The position numbers and the translations under genes are program-made. This document shows positions 28,199 to 35,616 of a stretch of 64,000 bases of DNA, piece by piece. Under the pieces are notes generated by a model. It made no database searches. It was not told the origin of the DNA and saw nothing but the letters and a program-made list of their open reading frames with translations. How positions within the stretch are numbered: position 1 is the first letter of the stretch; every line of letters begins with the position of its first letter. Source of the stretch: an uncultured Parabacteroides sp. (GTDB lineage: Bacteria; Bacteroidota; Bacteroidia; Bacteroidales; Tannerellaceae); assembly GCA_949298575.1 (NCBI GenBank), contig CASFXH010000006.1, forward strand, positions 20,689-84,688. The letters run 5' to 3'.

Positions 28199-28660
28199 AT
28201 GGGTGAGAATACGATGAAAGTCCATTCGTTGATCGAGAAGGTCTTTACTGATGCGGTCGATAAGCTGAATAAGGATCCGGAAGGAAATTATGTCAGTGAT
28301 CTTTATGTGCAAGTTGACAAGGAGAATGGCGAGTTGCAAATATTCGATGACGAGGAAAAGCTGTTGGAGAAGGTCACTATCTTCGATTGGGCGAATAGCG
28401 ATTTGGACGAGGAGACCTTCAAGAAGCAGGTGATCGCCTCGATGAAATCGGTATTGACCGTGTTGGTGACGAAGAAAGTTTTCGATTCGCCTCGTTTGCT
28501 CCGTCCTTTGTCAATTAGCTTGACAGACGATTCATTCGTTGTAATAGAGGAACTTGCCTTCATTGATGATGAGACGTTGCGGCTGGATGATTCCTTCTTG
28601 AAAAATTTGGATGAAGATTTAGATAAATTTTTGGCCGATCTTCTTTCAGATGTCAAATAA
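28199..28660 (+). CDS. Acidic cytoplasmic protein of unknown function
   Basis: 153 residues from the ATG at 28199; Met6 (28214) is an alternative start. No signal peptide or membrane helix. Very acidic, particularly in the last 30 residues (DDETLRLDDSFLKNLDEDLD). It has alternating strands and helices (VSDLYVQVDKENGELQIFD, KVTIFDWANSDLDEE, QVIASMKSVLTVLVTKK, DSFVVIEELAFIDDE). No family recognised; the layout suggests a small alpha/beta or regulatory protein. It has its own -7 element. The tRNA-Thr gene starts 41 bases after its stop with another -7 element between them. Confidence 0.75.
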   Translation: MGENTMKVHSLIEKVFTDAVDKLNKDPEGNYVSDLYVQVDKENGELQIFDDEEKLLEKVTIFDWANSDLDEETFKKQVIASMKSVLTVLVTKKVFDSPRLLRPLSISLTDDSFVVIEELAFIDDETLRLDDSFLKNLDEDLDKFLADLLSDVK

Positions 28661-28666
28661 AGGTAT

Positions 28667-28674
28667 TACCTTTG
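28667..28674 (+). promoter_or_regulatory. -7 element of the tRNA-Thr/tRNA-Trp transcript
   Basis: TACCTTTG, a full match to TAnnTTTG, 27 bases before the tRNA-Thr 5' end. No -33 TTTG at 19-21 bp. Confidence 0.6.
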
Positions 28675-28701
28675 CGCCCGTATTCGAGAGATGAATATTT
28701 C

Positions 28702-28774
<73 letters not shown>

Positions 28775-28794
28775 CTAGTCGGGGAGAGACAGAA

Positions 28795-28867
28795 ACGGAA
28801 GTAGCTCAGTTGGTAGAGCACTGGTCTCCAAAACCAGGTGTCGGGAGTTCGAGCCTCTCCTTCCGTG
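28795..28867 (+). tRNA. tRNA-Trp (anticodon CCA)
   Basis: 73 bases. Acceptor ACGGAAG (28795-28801)/CTTCCGT (28860-28866), discriminator G, D arm AGCTCAGTTGGTAGAGC, anticodon stem-loop CTGGT-CTCCAAA-ACCAG giving CCA (Trp codon UGG), T arm GGGAG-TTCGAGC-CTCTC (one G-T pair). No encoded CCA tail. In many bacteria this gene precedes secE-nusG; here it precedes a steroid-reductase-like gene instead. Confidence 0.97.
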
Positions 28868-28871
28868 CGTG

Positions 28872-28902
28872 AGGGTATGCTAATAAGAGCGTATCCTTTT
28901 TT
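28872..28902 (+). terminator. Rho-independent terminator of the tRNA pair
   Basis: AGGGTATGC (28872-28880) pairs with GCGTATCCT (28889-28897) over 9 bp with two wobble pairs and an 8-base loop; a run of six T ends at 28902. It separates the tRNAs from the following steroid-type genes. Confidence 0.8.
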
Positions 28903-28953
28903 GTTTTATAAGGGTTTTGATTAGGATAGGCCCGGTTCAGATCAATATAATTT

Positions 28954-29718
28954 ATGGAAAGGCAGTTGTTTGATGCGTTGATGGTCATCATGCCGGTGTT
29001 GGCTATCATTGTTTTTGTCGCGCTCTTTTTCGTGAAGGCGGGATATGGTTGGTTTCGTACGCGAAACTGGGGATTATCCATCGACAATCGGATCGGGTGG
29101 GTGTGTATGGAAGCGCCTGTCTTTTTTGTGATGGCGCACCTTTGGTGGTATAGCGAGGTCCGTTTCGAGGCCGTTCCTTTCCTTTGTTTTTTGTTGTTTG
29201 AAGTTCATTATTTCCAACGTTCATTCATTTTTCCTTGTTTGATGAAAGGCCGGAGCCGGATGCCGATCTCGATCCTGTTGATGGGAATCGTTTTCAATGT
29301 ATTGAATGGCTTTATGCAAGGAGAGTGGTTGTTTTACCTGGCGCCAGAGGGGCAATATTCGGAGGCATGGTTGTCTCGGCCGCTCTTTTGGGTGGGAACG
29401 CTTGTCTTCTTGGTGGGAATGGGAATCAATTGGCATTCAGACCACGTGATTCGCTCGTTGCGGAAACCAGGGGATACCCGTCATTATTTACCCCAGAAAG
29501 GGATGTATCGTTATGTGACTTCCGGGAATTATTTCGGGGAATTGGTGGAATGGACAGGTTTCGCGTTGCTGACCGCCTCGCCTGCCGCTTGGGTGTTTGT
29601 TTTATGGACTTTCGCGAACTTAGCGCCTCGTGCGCACGCCATTCGGAACCGTTATCGGGAAGAGTTTGGCCGGGAAGCGGTGGGGAATCGGAAACGGTTG
29701 ATCCCTTTTATTTATTGA
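28954..29718 (+). CDS. Steroid 5-alpha-reductase (3-oxo-5-alpha-steroid 4-dehydrogenase) homologue
   Basis: 254 residues, the length of mammalian SRD5A1 (259). Polytopic with six or seven hydrophobic segments. The C-terminal third closely follows SRD5A1-type sequence: NWHSDHVIRSLRKPGDTRHY, GMYRYVTSGNYFGELVEWTG (the NADPH-site stretch with the conserved NYFGE.EW) and the extreme end LIPFIY. Known enzymes of this fold reduce the delta-4 double bond of 3-oxo-steroids with NADPH in the membrane, giving 5-alpha products. It is the first gene of a run with an OYE-type flavoprotein and a short-chain dehydrogenase, the trio expected for A-ring reduction of bile acids or steroid hormones. True substrate is not shown by the sequence; other family members act on polyprenol or isoprenoid substrates, but the SRD5A1-like motif set favours steroids. 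Confidence 0.88.
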   Translation: MERQLFDALMVIMPVLAIIVFVALFFVKAGYGWFRTRNWGLSIDNRIGWVCMEAPVFFVMAHLWWYSEVRFEAVPFLCFLLFEVHYFQRSFIFPCLMKGRSRMPISILLMGIVFNVLNGFMQGEWLFYLAPEGQYSEAWLSRPLFWVGTLVFLVGMGINWHSDHVIRSLRKPGDTRHYLPQKGMYRYVTSGNYFGELVEWTGFALLTASPAAWVFVLWTFANLAPRAHAIRNRYREEFGREAVGNRKRLIPFIY

Positions 29719-29742
29719 ATAGAATAAAAATATGAAGACAAG

Positions 29743-30972
29743 ATGATACAGGATTCCAAATTATTTACGCCGGCTTCGATCGGACCGTTGACTTTGCGGA
29801 ACCGGACGATCCGTTCGGCGGCGTTTGAGAGTATGTGCCCAGGGAACGCGCCTTCAGCGCAGTTGTTGGATTACCATCATTCGGTCGCGGCTGGAGGGGT
29901 AGGAATGACAACCGTAGCCTATGCGGCAGTGACCCGGAGCGGACTATCTTTCGATCGACAGTTGTGGATGCGTCCGGAGATCGTGCCGGGTTTACGGAAA
30001 GTGACAGATACCGTGCATCAGGAAGGCGCGGCTGTCAGTATTCAATTGGGCCATTGTGGAAATATGTCGCATAAGGCGATTTGCGGGGAGACTCCGGTGG
30101 GCGCTTCGACGGGTTTCAATCTTTATTCCCCGACTCTGGTACGTGGCTTACGGAAGGATGAGTTACGTCCGATGGCCCAAGCTTATGCGGAGTCTGTTCG
30201 TTTAGCGAGAGAAGCGGGCTTTGACGCGGTAGAGATTCATGCGGGGCATGGGTATCTGATCAGCCAGTTCCTTTCGCCTTACACGAACCATCGGACGGAT
30301 GAGTTTGGTGGTTCGTTGGAGAACCGGATGCGCTTTATGGATATGGTGATGGATGAGGTGATGAAGGCTGCCGGTCAGGATATGGCGGTCTTGGTGAAGA
30401 CGAACATGCGAGATGGATTTAAGGGGGGCATGGAGATTGAGGAATGCTTGGAGGTCGCGAAGCGGCTGGTCAAGGATGGCGCTCAAGCGTTAGTGTTGAG
30501 TGGTGGCTTTGTCAGTAAGGCGCCGATGTATGTGATGCGTGGAGCGATGCCCATTCAGGCCATGACGCATTATATGGATTGCTGGTGGTTAAAATATGGT
30601 GTCCGGATGGTGGGGAAATGGATGATCCCGACCGTGCCTTTCCAAGAGGGCTATTTTTTGGAGGACGCGCTCCGTTTCCGGGAAGCGATCAAGGAGATTC
30701 CATTGGTCTATGTGGGTGGCTTGATCGCTCGGGATAAGATCGAGGAGGTCTTGAACGATGGCTTTGAGTTCGTGCAGATGGGGCGGGCGCTCCTGAATGA
30801 GCCGGGCTTCGTGAACCGGATGCGGACGGATGAGCACGCTCGGTGTGATTGCGGGCACAGCAATTATTGCATCGCTCGGATGTACTCGATTGATATGGCT
30901 TGCCATAAGCACTTGAAAGAAGAATTGCCGAGGGGTTTGCGGCGAGAAATTGAGCGATTGGAGGGCAAATGA
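29743..30972 (+). CDS. Old-Yellow-Enzyme-type flavoprotein (NADH:flavin oxidoreductase, 5-beta-reductase-like)
   Basis: 409 residues. FMN-binding TIM barrel: LFTPASIGPLTLRNRTIRSA at the start, SIQLGHCGN, AREAGFDAVEIHAGHGYLIS and FLSPYTNHRTDEFGGSLENR (the OYE signature), LVYVGGL and FVQMGRALLNEP (phosphate site). At the C-terminus four cysteines C368, C370, C376 and C387 lie where iron-sulfur OYEs of the dienoyl-CoA reductase/BaiCD type bind a 4Fe-4S cluster, but the usual C-terminal FAD/NADH domain is absent (length about 410 rather than 650). This short form is that of the bacterial delta-4-3-oxo-steroid 5-beta-reductases of gut Bacteroidetes as I remember them. It starts 24 bases after the 5-alpha-reductase and overlaps the dehydrogenase gene by 4 bases. 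Confidence 0.9.
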   Translation: MIQDSKLFTPASIGPLTLRNRTIRSAAFESMCPGNAPSAQLLDYHHSVAAGGVGMTTVAYAAVTRSGLSFDRQLWMRPEIVPGLRKVTDTVHQEGAAVSIQLGHCGNMSHKAICGETPVGASTGFNLYSPTLVRGLRKDELRPMAQAYAESVRLAREAGFDAVEIHAGHGYLISQFLSPYTNHRTDEFGGSLENRMRFMDMVMDEVMKAAGQDMAVLVKTNMRDGFKGGMEIEECLEVAKRLVKDGAQALVLSGGFVSKAPMYVMRGAMPIQAMTHYMDCWWLKYGVRMVGKWMIPTVPFQEGYFLEDALRFREAIKEIPLVYVGGLIARDKIEEVLNDGFEFVQMGRALLNEPGFVNRMRTDEHARCDCGHSNYCIARMYSIDMACHKHLKEELPRGLRREIERLEGK

Positions 30973-31817
30973 TGGAACGGATCGCGGTGATTACGGGCGC
31001 GGACGGTGGCATGGGTACGGAGATTACTCGTGCGGTCGCTTCCAAGGGCCATCCGGTGGTTATGTTGTGCCTAGACCGAGAGAGCGGGGAACGCTGTCGG
31101 CAACGCTTAATGAAGGAAACAGGCAATCATGCGATTGAAGTGAAGCAAGTTGATCTCTCCTCTATGCCGTCTATCGTGAACGTGACAAACGAGTTATTGG
31201 CGGAGAAACGATCGATCGGTTGGCTGATGAATAACGCCGGGACAATGGCGACCTCTTTCCAACAGACGGCGGAAGGTTTCGAACGTACGGTGGCGGTCAA
31301 TTATCTGGCGCCATTTCTCCTGACCAACCGCCTATTGCCTTTGATGGAGGCGGGGAGCCGGATCGTGAGTATGGTTTCTTGTACTTACGCGATAGGGAAA
31401 TTGCCGCCATGTTTCTTTACCCAGGGGAAGGAAGGAAGCTTTTGGCGAATCCCGATCTATAGTAATACGAAATTGGCTTTGTGGTTGTTCTCGCGTGAGT
31501 TGTCGAAGCGAGTCCGGGAGCGGGGCATCACGGTTAACGCGGCCGATCCGGGCATTGTCTCGACCGGGATTATCCGGATGCACATGTGGTTTGATCCTTT
31601 GACTGACATTTTCTTCCGGCCTTTTATCCGGACGCCTCGGCAGGGCGCGGACACGGCGATCCGTTTATTGCTCGATCCCTGTTGGGCCGAGACGACGGGG
31701 CAGATGTTCGCCTCCGGAAAGCGACGACACTTGAAACCAATCTATCTGGAGCATCCCCAGTCTGAATGGCTCTGGCGAGAGACTACCGCGTTGTTGGATT
31801 CGTATTTGAAGGCCTGA
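30969..31817 (+). CDS. Short-chain dehydrogenase (3-beta-hydroxysteroid dehydrogenase-like)
   Basis: 282 residues. Classical SDR: nucleotide motif TGADGGMG (9-16), NNAGTM around residue 90, catalytic YSNTK with Y164 and K168, and a preceding Ser in the RIVSMVSCTY strand near residue 135-140. The overall form, with a long loop between the active-site Ser and Tyr and a C-terminal tail, is that of retinol-dehydrogenase/protochlorophyllide-reductase-type SDRs. Two start codons overlap the upstream stop (ATGATG at 30969-30974). Its position directly after the OYE-type gene points to an oxidation or reduction of the C3 hydroxyl of the same substrate, as in bile-acid clusters with 5-alpha-reductase, 5-beta-reductase and 3-beta-HSDH. 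Substrate assignment is inference. Confidence 0.9.
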   Translation: MMERIAVITGADGGMGTEITRAVASKGHPVVMLCLDRESGERCRQRLMKETGNHAIEVKQVDLSSMPSIVNVTNELLAEKRSIGWLMNNAGTMATSFQQTAEGFERTVAVNYLAPFLLTNRLLPLMEAGSRIVSMVSCTYAIGKLPPCFFTQGKEGSFWRIPIYSNTKLALWLFSRELSKRVRERGITVNAADPGIVSTGIIRMHMWFDPLTDIFFRPFIRTPRQGADTAIRLLLDPCWAETTGQMFASGKRRHLKPIYLEHPQSEWLWRETTALLDSYLKA

Positions 31818-32131
31818 TGATTATTTATAATACAACCTTTCATATTGATAAATCCGTGCGCGATGAGGGCTTGGATTACTTGCGAAAAATCTATATGCCT
31901 CAAGCGTTGGCGAGCGGTTTCTTGCGTGATCCGAATCTGCGGCGTGTACTCGCTACGGATGACGCGGAGGGGGAGAACTATTGCGTCCAATTCCGGGTAA
32001 AGAATGTGGATACGCTAAACTATTGGATGGAGAAAGAAGGGCGGACCTTGCACGAAGCGTTGGTCCGCCGCTTCGGAGAGAAGATGGTCGGATTCTCAAC
32101 CTTATTGGAGGAATTGGATTGGGCGTTATGA
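31817..32131 (+). CDS. DUF4286-family small protein
   Basis: 104 residues from the ATG at 31817, which shares one base with the dehydrogenase stop codon (TGATG). The sequence [20 protein letters not shown] with [20 protein letters not shown] is characteristic of the DUF4286 ferredoxin-like family that stands before ruvC in many Bacteroidetes. No signal peptide. Function unknown. Overlaps ruvC by 4 bases. Confidence 0.85.
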   Translation: MIIYNTTFHIDKSVRDEGLDYLRKIYMPQALASGFLRDPNLRRVLATDDAEGENYCVQFRVKNVDTLNYWMEKEGRTLHEALVRRFGEKMVGFSTLLEELDWAL

Positions 32132-32685
32132 TCAAAGACCGGATCATCTTGGGCATTGATCCGGGGACTATTATCATGGGATACGGCTTGTTGCGGATCG
32201 AGAATAACAAGCCGCGCATGGAGACGATGGGCGTCTTGCAACTGGATAAGTACGAGGATCACTATCTGCGCTTGCGTAAGGTCTTCGAGCGAGTGTTGGC
32301 ATTGATTGATCATTACCATCCGGACGAGTTGGCGATCGAGGCGCCTTTTTTTGGAAAGAACGTGCAGAGTATGTTGAAATTGGGGCGGGCACAAGGTGTC
32401 GCGATGGCCGCCGCCCTCGAACGGGATATTCCTATCTTTGAATATGCGCCCCTGAAAATCAAGATGGCGATTACGGGCAATGGCAATGCCTCGAAAGAGC
32501 AAGTCGCGGGTATGCTTCAACGGATGTTGAGGATCCCGGACTCGTCCATGTTGCCCCAACTCGACGCGACGGATGGCTTGGCCGCCGCTTTTTGCCATTA
32601 CCTGCAACTAAATCGCCCAACATTGGATAAGAAATACTCAGATTGGAAAGACTTCGTGGCAAAGAACCCGGGGAAAGTCCATTGA
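32128..32685 (+). CDS. ruvC: Holliday junction resolvase RuvC
   Basis: 185 residues from the ATG at 32128, overlapping the DUF4286 stop by 4 bases. RuvC cuts Holliday junctions in the RuvAB complex. Catalytic acids are in place: D11 in GIDPGT, E71 in AIEAPFF, D146 and D149 in [31 protein letters not shown] and the region [15 protein letters not shown] are the DNA-binding signatures. It closes a continuous rightward run that began with the steroid-reductase-like gene, so its expression may be tied to that cluster unless an internal promoter exists. Confidence 0.97.
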   Translation: MIKDRIILGIDPGTIIMGYGLLRIENNKPRMETMGVLQLDKYEDHYLRLRKVFERVLALIDHYHPDELAIEAPFFGKNVQSMLKLGRAQGVAMAAALERDIPIFEYAPLKIKMAITGNGNASKEQVAGMLQRMLRIPDSSMLPQLDATDGLAAAFCHYLQLNRPTLDKKYSDWKDFVAKNPGKVH

Positions 32686-33130
32686 TCGATGGTCCCAGCC
32701 TTGGCCTCTGCTCGATAGGCCGGCGGGAAAGTTTCTGTCTCATCTTTTTACCAGATTGAATACCTTATTTTGGTAAGGTGACTACCACGCTTTGGTAATC
32801 ACATTACCAAGGCTTGGTAATCCCATTACCAAAGCCTGGTAATCCCATTACCAAAGTCTGGTAACCACGTTACCAAAGTCAGGTAATCCCATTACCAAAG
32901 TCTGGTAATCCCGTTACCAAAGTCAGGTAATCAGATTACCAAAGTCGGGTAATGAATTTGGTAATCCCATTGCCAAAAGGCTCGATTCTTGGACGAGAAA
33001 TTTCGCGTTCGGCAAATAGGGAATAGTAGGACACCCATCTCTAATGACCGATTGGAGTTAAAAGGATTGTCGAAAAATCTATTGCGTGAAGTCTTTTTAG
33101 GAAACTTATAGCGCTTATTTGGAAAAACAG
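32686..33130. other. Intergenic region holding palindrome array 2
   Basis: Between ruvC and the next promoter. Contains array 2 (32772-32979) and otherwise nothing that I can recognise: no tRNA, no credible ORF, and no clear terminator for ruvC other than the array itself. Confidence 0.7.
32772..32979. repeat. Tandem palindrome array 2 (22 bp period) after ruvC
   Basis: A divergent unit at 32772-32793 and full units from 32794, 32816, 32838, 32860, 32882, 32904 and 32926; then a shortened unit at 32948-32959 and a last one from 32960. Core palindrome GGTAAT-CCC-ATTACC (arms up to 8 bp where TT precedes and AA follows). The unit at 32860 has GGTAAC-CAC-GTTACC, a paired change in both arms. 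The unit at 32904 has GGTAAT/GTTACC, leaving a G-T pair; that at 32960 has GGTAAT/ATTGCC, again a G-T pair. The pairing is thus kept while sequence varies. No consistent reading frame. Confidence 0.92.
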
Positions 33131-33162
33131 TTTGATAGAAAATGAGAGATATTGTATTTTTG
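33131..33162 (+). promoter_or_regulatory. Promoter of the coiled-coil membrane protein gene
   Basis: TTTG at 33131-33134, 20 bp, TATTTTTG at 33155-33162: a complete Bacteroidetes -33/-7 pair. It rules out an in-frame start at 33132 and supports the ATG at 33186. Confidence 0.8.
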
Positions 33163-33185
33163 TGCGTCTAAATAAAGTGATTCCT

Positions 33186-34091
33186 ATGAACTTGGAAAAG
33201 AAAGAGATGAAAGAAATCAATAAGTTGACGTTGCTTATCGTCGCTGTTATTGTACTTGTGCTCGTGATTGCGGGAGGCGGTTTTTATATTTATCATCAAA
33301 AGCAACAGATGAGTGACCTGGTTGAAACTTTTGACTTGGAGAAGGAATCCTTGGAAGATGAGTTTAATGAATTGTCGCTGCAATACGAGGGTTATAAGTT
33401 TAGTGTTGGTAATGACTCTTTAGTCGCTTTGCTTTCTTCGGAACAAGCGAAGGTGCAGCGCCTTTTGGAGGAATTGCGAACAGTCAAGGCAACAAACGCG
33501 AAAGAAATTTCTCGATTGAAGAAGGAATTGGAAACTTTGCGGAAGGTCATGCGGAATTATGTAGTGCAGATCGATTCATTGAATCGGGAGAATGAACAAC
33601 TTAAGGTCGAGAATAAGAAAGTTGTGGAGAACTATAACCGGGTCAGTACGCAAGCGGAGACCTTGAAGAAGGAAAAGGAGAAATTGACGGAGCGTGTGAC
33701 TTTAGCCAGTCGATTGGATGCCACAAATATTTCGATCACACCAGTGAATTCGAGAGGCAGGTTGGCGAAACGTATCAAGAGAATGCAACAATTTGTCGTG
33801 AATTTCACGATAGCGAAAAATATTACCGCGCCGGTAGGAGAGAAGGATATCTATGTGCGCATCATGAAACCGGATGATGATATCTTGGTGAAAAGTCGGA
33901 CAGATTTGTTTACTTTTGAAGGAAAGGAAATTAATTACTCAATGAAGAAAATGATCGAATATGAGGGGGAGGAGATCCCAGTTACCTTATATTGGGATAT
34001 TGAGGAGTTTTTATTGCCAGGTACTTATCGTGTTGATATTTTCGCTGATGGTAATTTGATTGGTCAAAAGAACTTTGATTTGAAAGATTAA
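33186..34091 (+). CDS. Single-pass membrane protein with a long coiled coil
   Basis: 301 residues from the ATG at 33186 (MNLEKKEMKEINKLTLLIVA). One membrane helix (about residues 14-35, LIVAVIVLVLVIAGGGFYIY), then a long heptad-rich coiled coil (about 45-180: LLEELRTVKATNAKEISRLK, KELETLRKVMRNYVVQIDSL, NRENEQLKVENKKVVENYNR), then a C-terminal beta-rich domain (about 185-301: VNFTIAKNITAPVGEKDIYV, LYWDIEEFLLPGTYRVDIFA). Topology places coil and domain in the periplasm. The form is common in Bacteroidetes, annotated as hypothetical; a role in envelope or cell division is possible but not shown. Own promoter and terminator. Confidence 0.85.
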   Translation: MNLEKKEMKEINKLTLLIVAVIVLVLVIAGGGFYIYHQKQQMSDLVETFDLEKESLEDEFNELSLQYEGYKFSVGNDSLVALLSSEQAKVQRLLEELRTVKATNAKEISRLKKELETLRKVMRNYVVQIDSLNRENEQLKVENKKVVENYNRVSTQAETLKKEKEKLTERVTLASRLDATNISITPVNSRGRLAKRIKRMQQFVVNFTIAKNITAPVGEKDIYVRIMKPDDDILVKSRTDLFTFEGKEINYSMKKMIEYEGEEIPVTLYWDIEEFLLPGTYRVDIFADGNLIGQKNFDLKD

Positions 34092-34100
34092 ATTGAAGAG

Positions 34101-34124
34101 GGAGCTTGAAAAAGCTCCTTTTTT
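34101..34124 (+). terminator. Rho-independent terminator of the coiled-coil protein gene
   Basis: GGAGCTT (34101-34107), loop GAAA, AAGCTCC (34112-34118), then TTTTTT. Perfect 7 bp stem with a GNRA-type loop, 9 bases after the stop codon. Confidence 0.9.
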
Positions 34125-34198
34125 GTTGAACCAGATCAGTCCTTATCTTGTTTATAAGTTATGTTGAGGAAACAATAAGGCTATTAACGATATTAGGA

Positions 34199-35578
34199 AT
34201 GAAAAAGATTATCCTGTTATTTGCGTTCTGTTGGGTGTCGACTATTATGTATGCCCAAAATCAGATTTTGTCTTTGGAGGCATGCCGGGATTTGGCGTTG
34301 CGGAATAATAAGGAGCTAAATATATCCAAAGAGAATATCAGGTTGGCGGATTATGAGAAAAAAGCGGCCTTTACGAAATACTTTCCACAGCTTTCGGCGA
34401 ATGGCGCTTATATGTGGAATCAAAAGGATTTGAATTTGTTGGATATGGGGGCTCTTTCTTCTTCTTTGAGTTCTTCTTTAGGTGGTTTGGCACAGTTGCC
34501 CGCTATTCAAAACGCTTTTTCGGCGATTGATAATCTCCAACGTTTGGATGTGCAAAATATTTGGATTGGGAACGTATCATTGGTTCAGCCCGTTTTTATG
34601 GGAGGGAAAATTATCAATTATAATCAAATCGCGAAATACGCGAAGGATTTGGCTGAGTCGATGAACGATTCGCGATTACAGGAGTTGATCTATAAGACGG
34701 ATGAAACATATTGGCAAGTGATTTCTTTGGTGAATAAGAAGAAATTGGCGGATGCGTATGTCTCGCTTTTACGGAAGATGAATGAGGACATTACGGCGAT
34801 GATCTCGGAAGGGGTCGCGACGGAAGCGGATGGTTTATCCGTGAAAGTCAAATTGAATGAGGCGGAGATGGCGCAGATAAAGGTGGATAATGGTTTGGCT
34901 TTGACTCGGATGTTGTTGGCTCAACTTTGTGGTTTGCCTTTGGAGGAACCTATTCATTTGGCGGATGAGAATTTAAATGACTTCCCGGTTAATGACCAAG
35001 TGATCGCGGCAGACGTAAATGAAGCGTTCATGAATCGGAGTGAGCTGAGGAGCTTGGATTTGGCGAAGAAAATTTATAGTCGGAAAGAACGAATAGTCTT
35101 GTCTGATCTTTTACCCAATGTCGCTTTTACCGCGAATTATTTCGTGACTAATCCTAATTTGTTCAATGGTTTCAAGAATGATTTCGCGGGGATGTTTAAT
35201 ATTGGCGTGATGGTGAAGGTCCCTATTTCCGCTTGGTGGGAAGGAACCTACAAGAGGAACGCGGCTAAGGCGGAAACTCGTATTAAAGCCTTGGAATGGG
35301 AAGACGCTCGGGAAAAGATAGAGCTTCAAGTTAATCAATCTGTTTATAAAGCGAATGAGGCGAGAAAGAAGTTGGAGGCGACTTATCGGAACATGGAAAG
35401 CGCGGAGGAGAACCTTCGCCATGCTAATTTTGGTTTCGAGGAAGGCGTGATACCCGCCTTGAATTTAATGGAAGCACAGACCGCTTGGGTGTCTGCGCGT
35501 TCTAGTTTGATTGACGCTCAAATCGAAGTTCGGTTGACGGAGGTTTATTTGATGAAGTCGATGGGGAAATTGAAGTAA
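34199..35578 (+). CDS. TolC-family outer membrane efflux protein
   Basis: 459 residues from the ATG at 34199 (MKKIILLFAFCWVSTIMYAQ, signal peptide cleaved after AQ region). An in-frame start at 34148 would put 17 residues ahead of the signal peptide and is rejected. Two TolC/OEP repeats are seen: LEACRDLALRNNKELNISKE, ENIRLADYEKKAAFTKYFPQ and, in the second half, LRSLDLAKKIYSRKERIVLS, LPNVAFTANYFVTNPN. The extended helices are rich in Ala, Glu, Lys. It forms the outer membrane duct for the HlyD-ABC-2 system encoded downstream (38 bases away). Confidence 0.93.
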   Translation: MKKIILLFAFCWVSTIMYAQNQILSLEACRDLALRNNKELNISKENIRLADYEKKAAFTKYFPQLSANGAYMWNQKDLNLLDMGALSSSLSSSLGGLAQLPAIQNAFSAIDNLQRLDVQNIWIGNVSLVQPVFMGGKIINYNQIAKYAKDLAESMNDSRLQELIYKTDETYWQVISLVNKKKLADAYVSLLRKMNEDITAMISEGVATEADGLSVKVKLNEAEMAQIKVDNGLALTRMLLAQLCGLPLEEPIHLADENLNDFPVNDQVIAADVNEAFMNRSELRSLDLAKKIYSRKERIVLSDLLPNVAFTANYFVTNPNLFNGFKNDFAGMFNIGVMVKVPISAWWEGTYKRNAAKAETRIKALEWEDAREKIELQVNQSVYKANEARKKLEATYRNMESAEENLRHANFGFEEGVIPALNLMEAQTAWVSARSSLIDAQIEVRLTEVYLMKSMGKLK

Positions 35579-35616
35579 GGGAATTATGATATCTAATTAA
35601 AAAAGAAAACGATAAG

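Noticed and set aside
28795-28867. Expected secE-nusG-ribosomal protein genes after tRNA-Trp
   Set aside because: None found; a terminator follows the tRNA and the next gene is the 5-alpha-reductase homologue.
33132-33185. Upstream in-frame start of the coiled-coil protein
   Set aside because: Lies between the -33 and -7 promoter elements, so it would not be transcribed; the ATG at 33186 is used.
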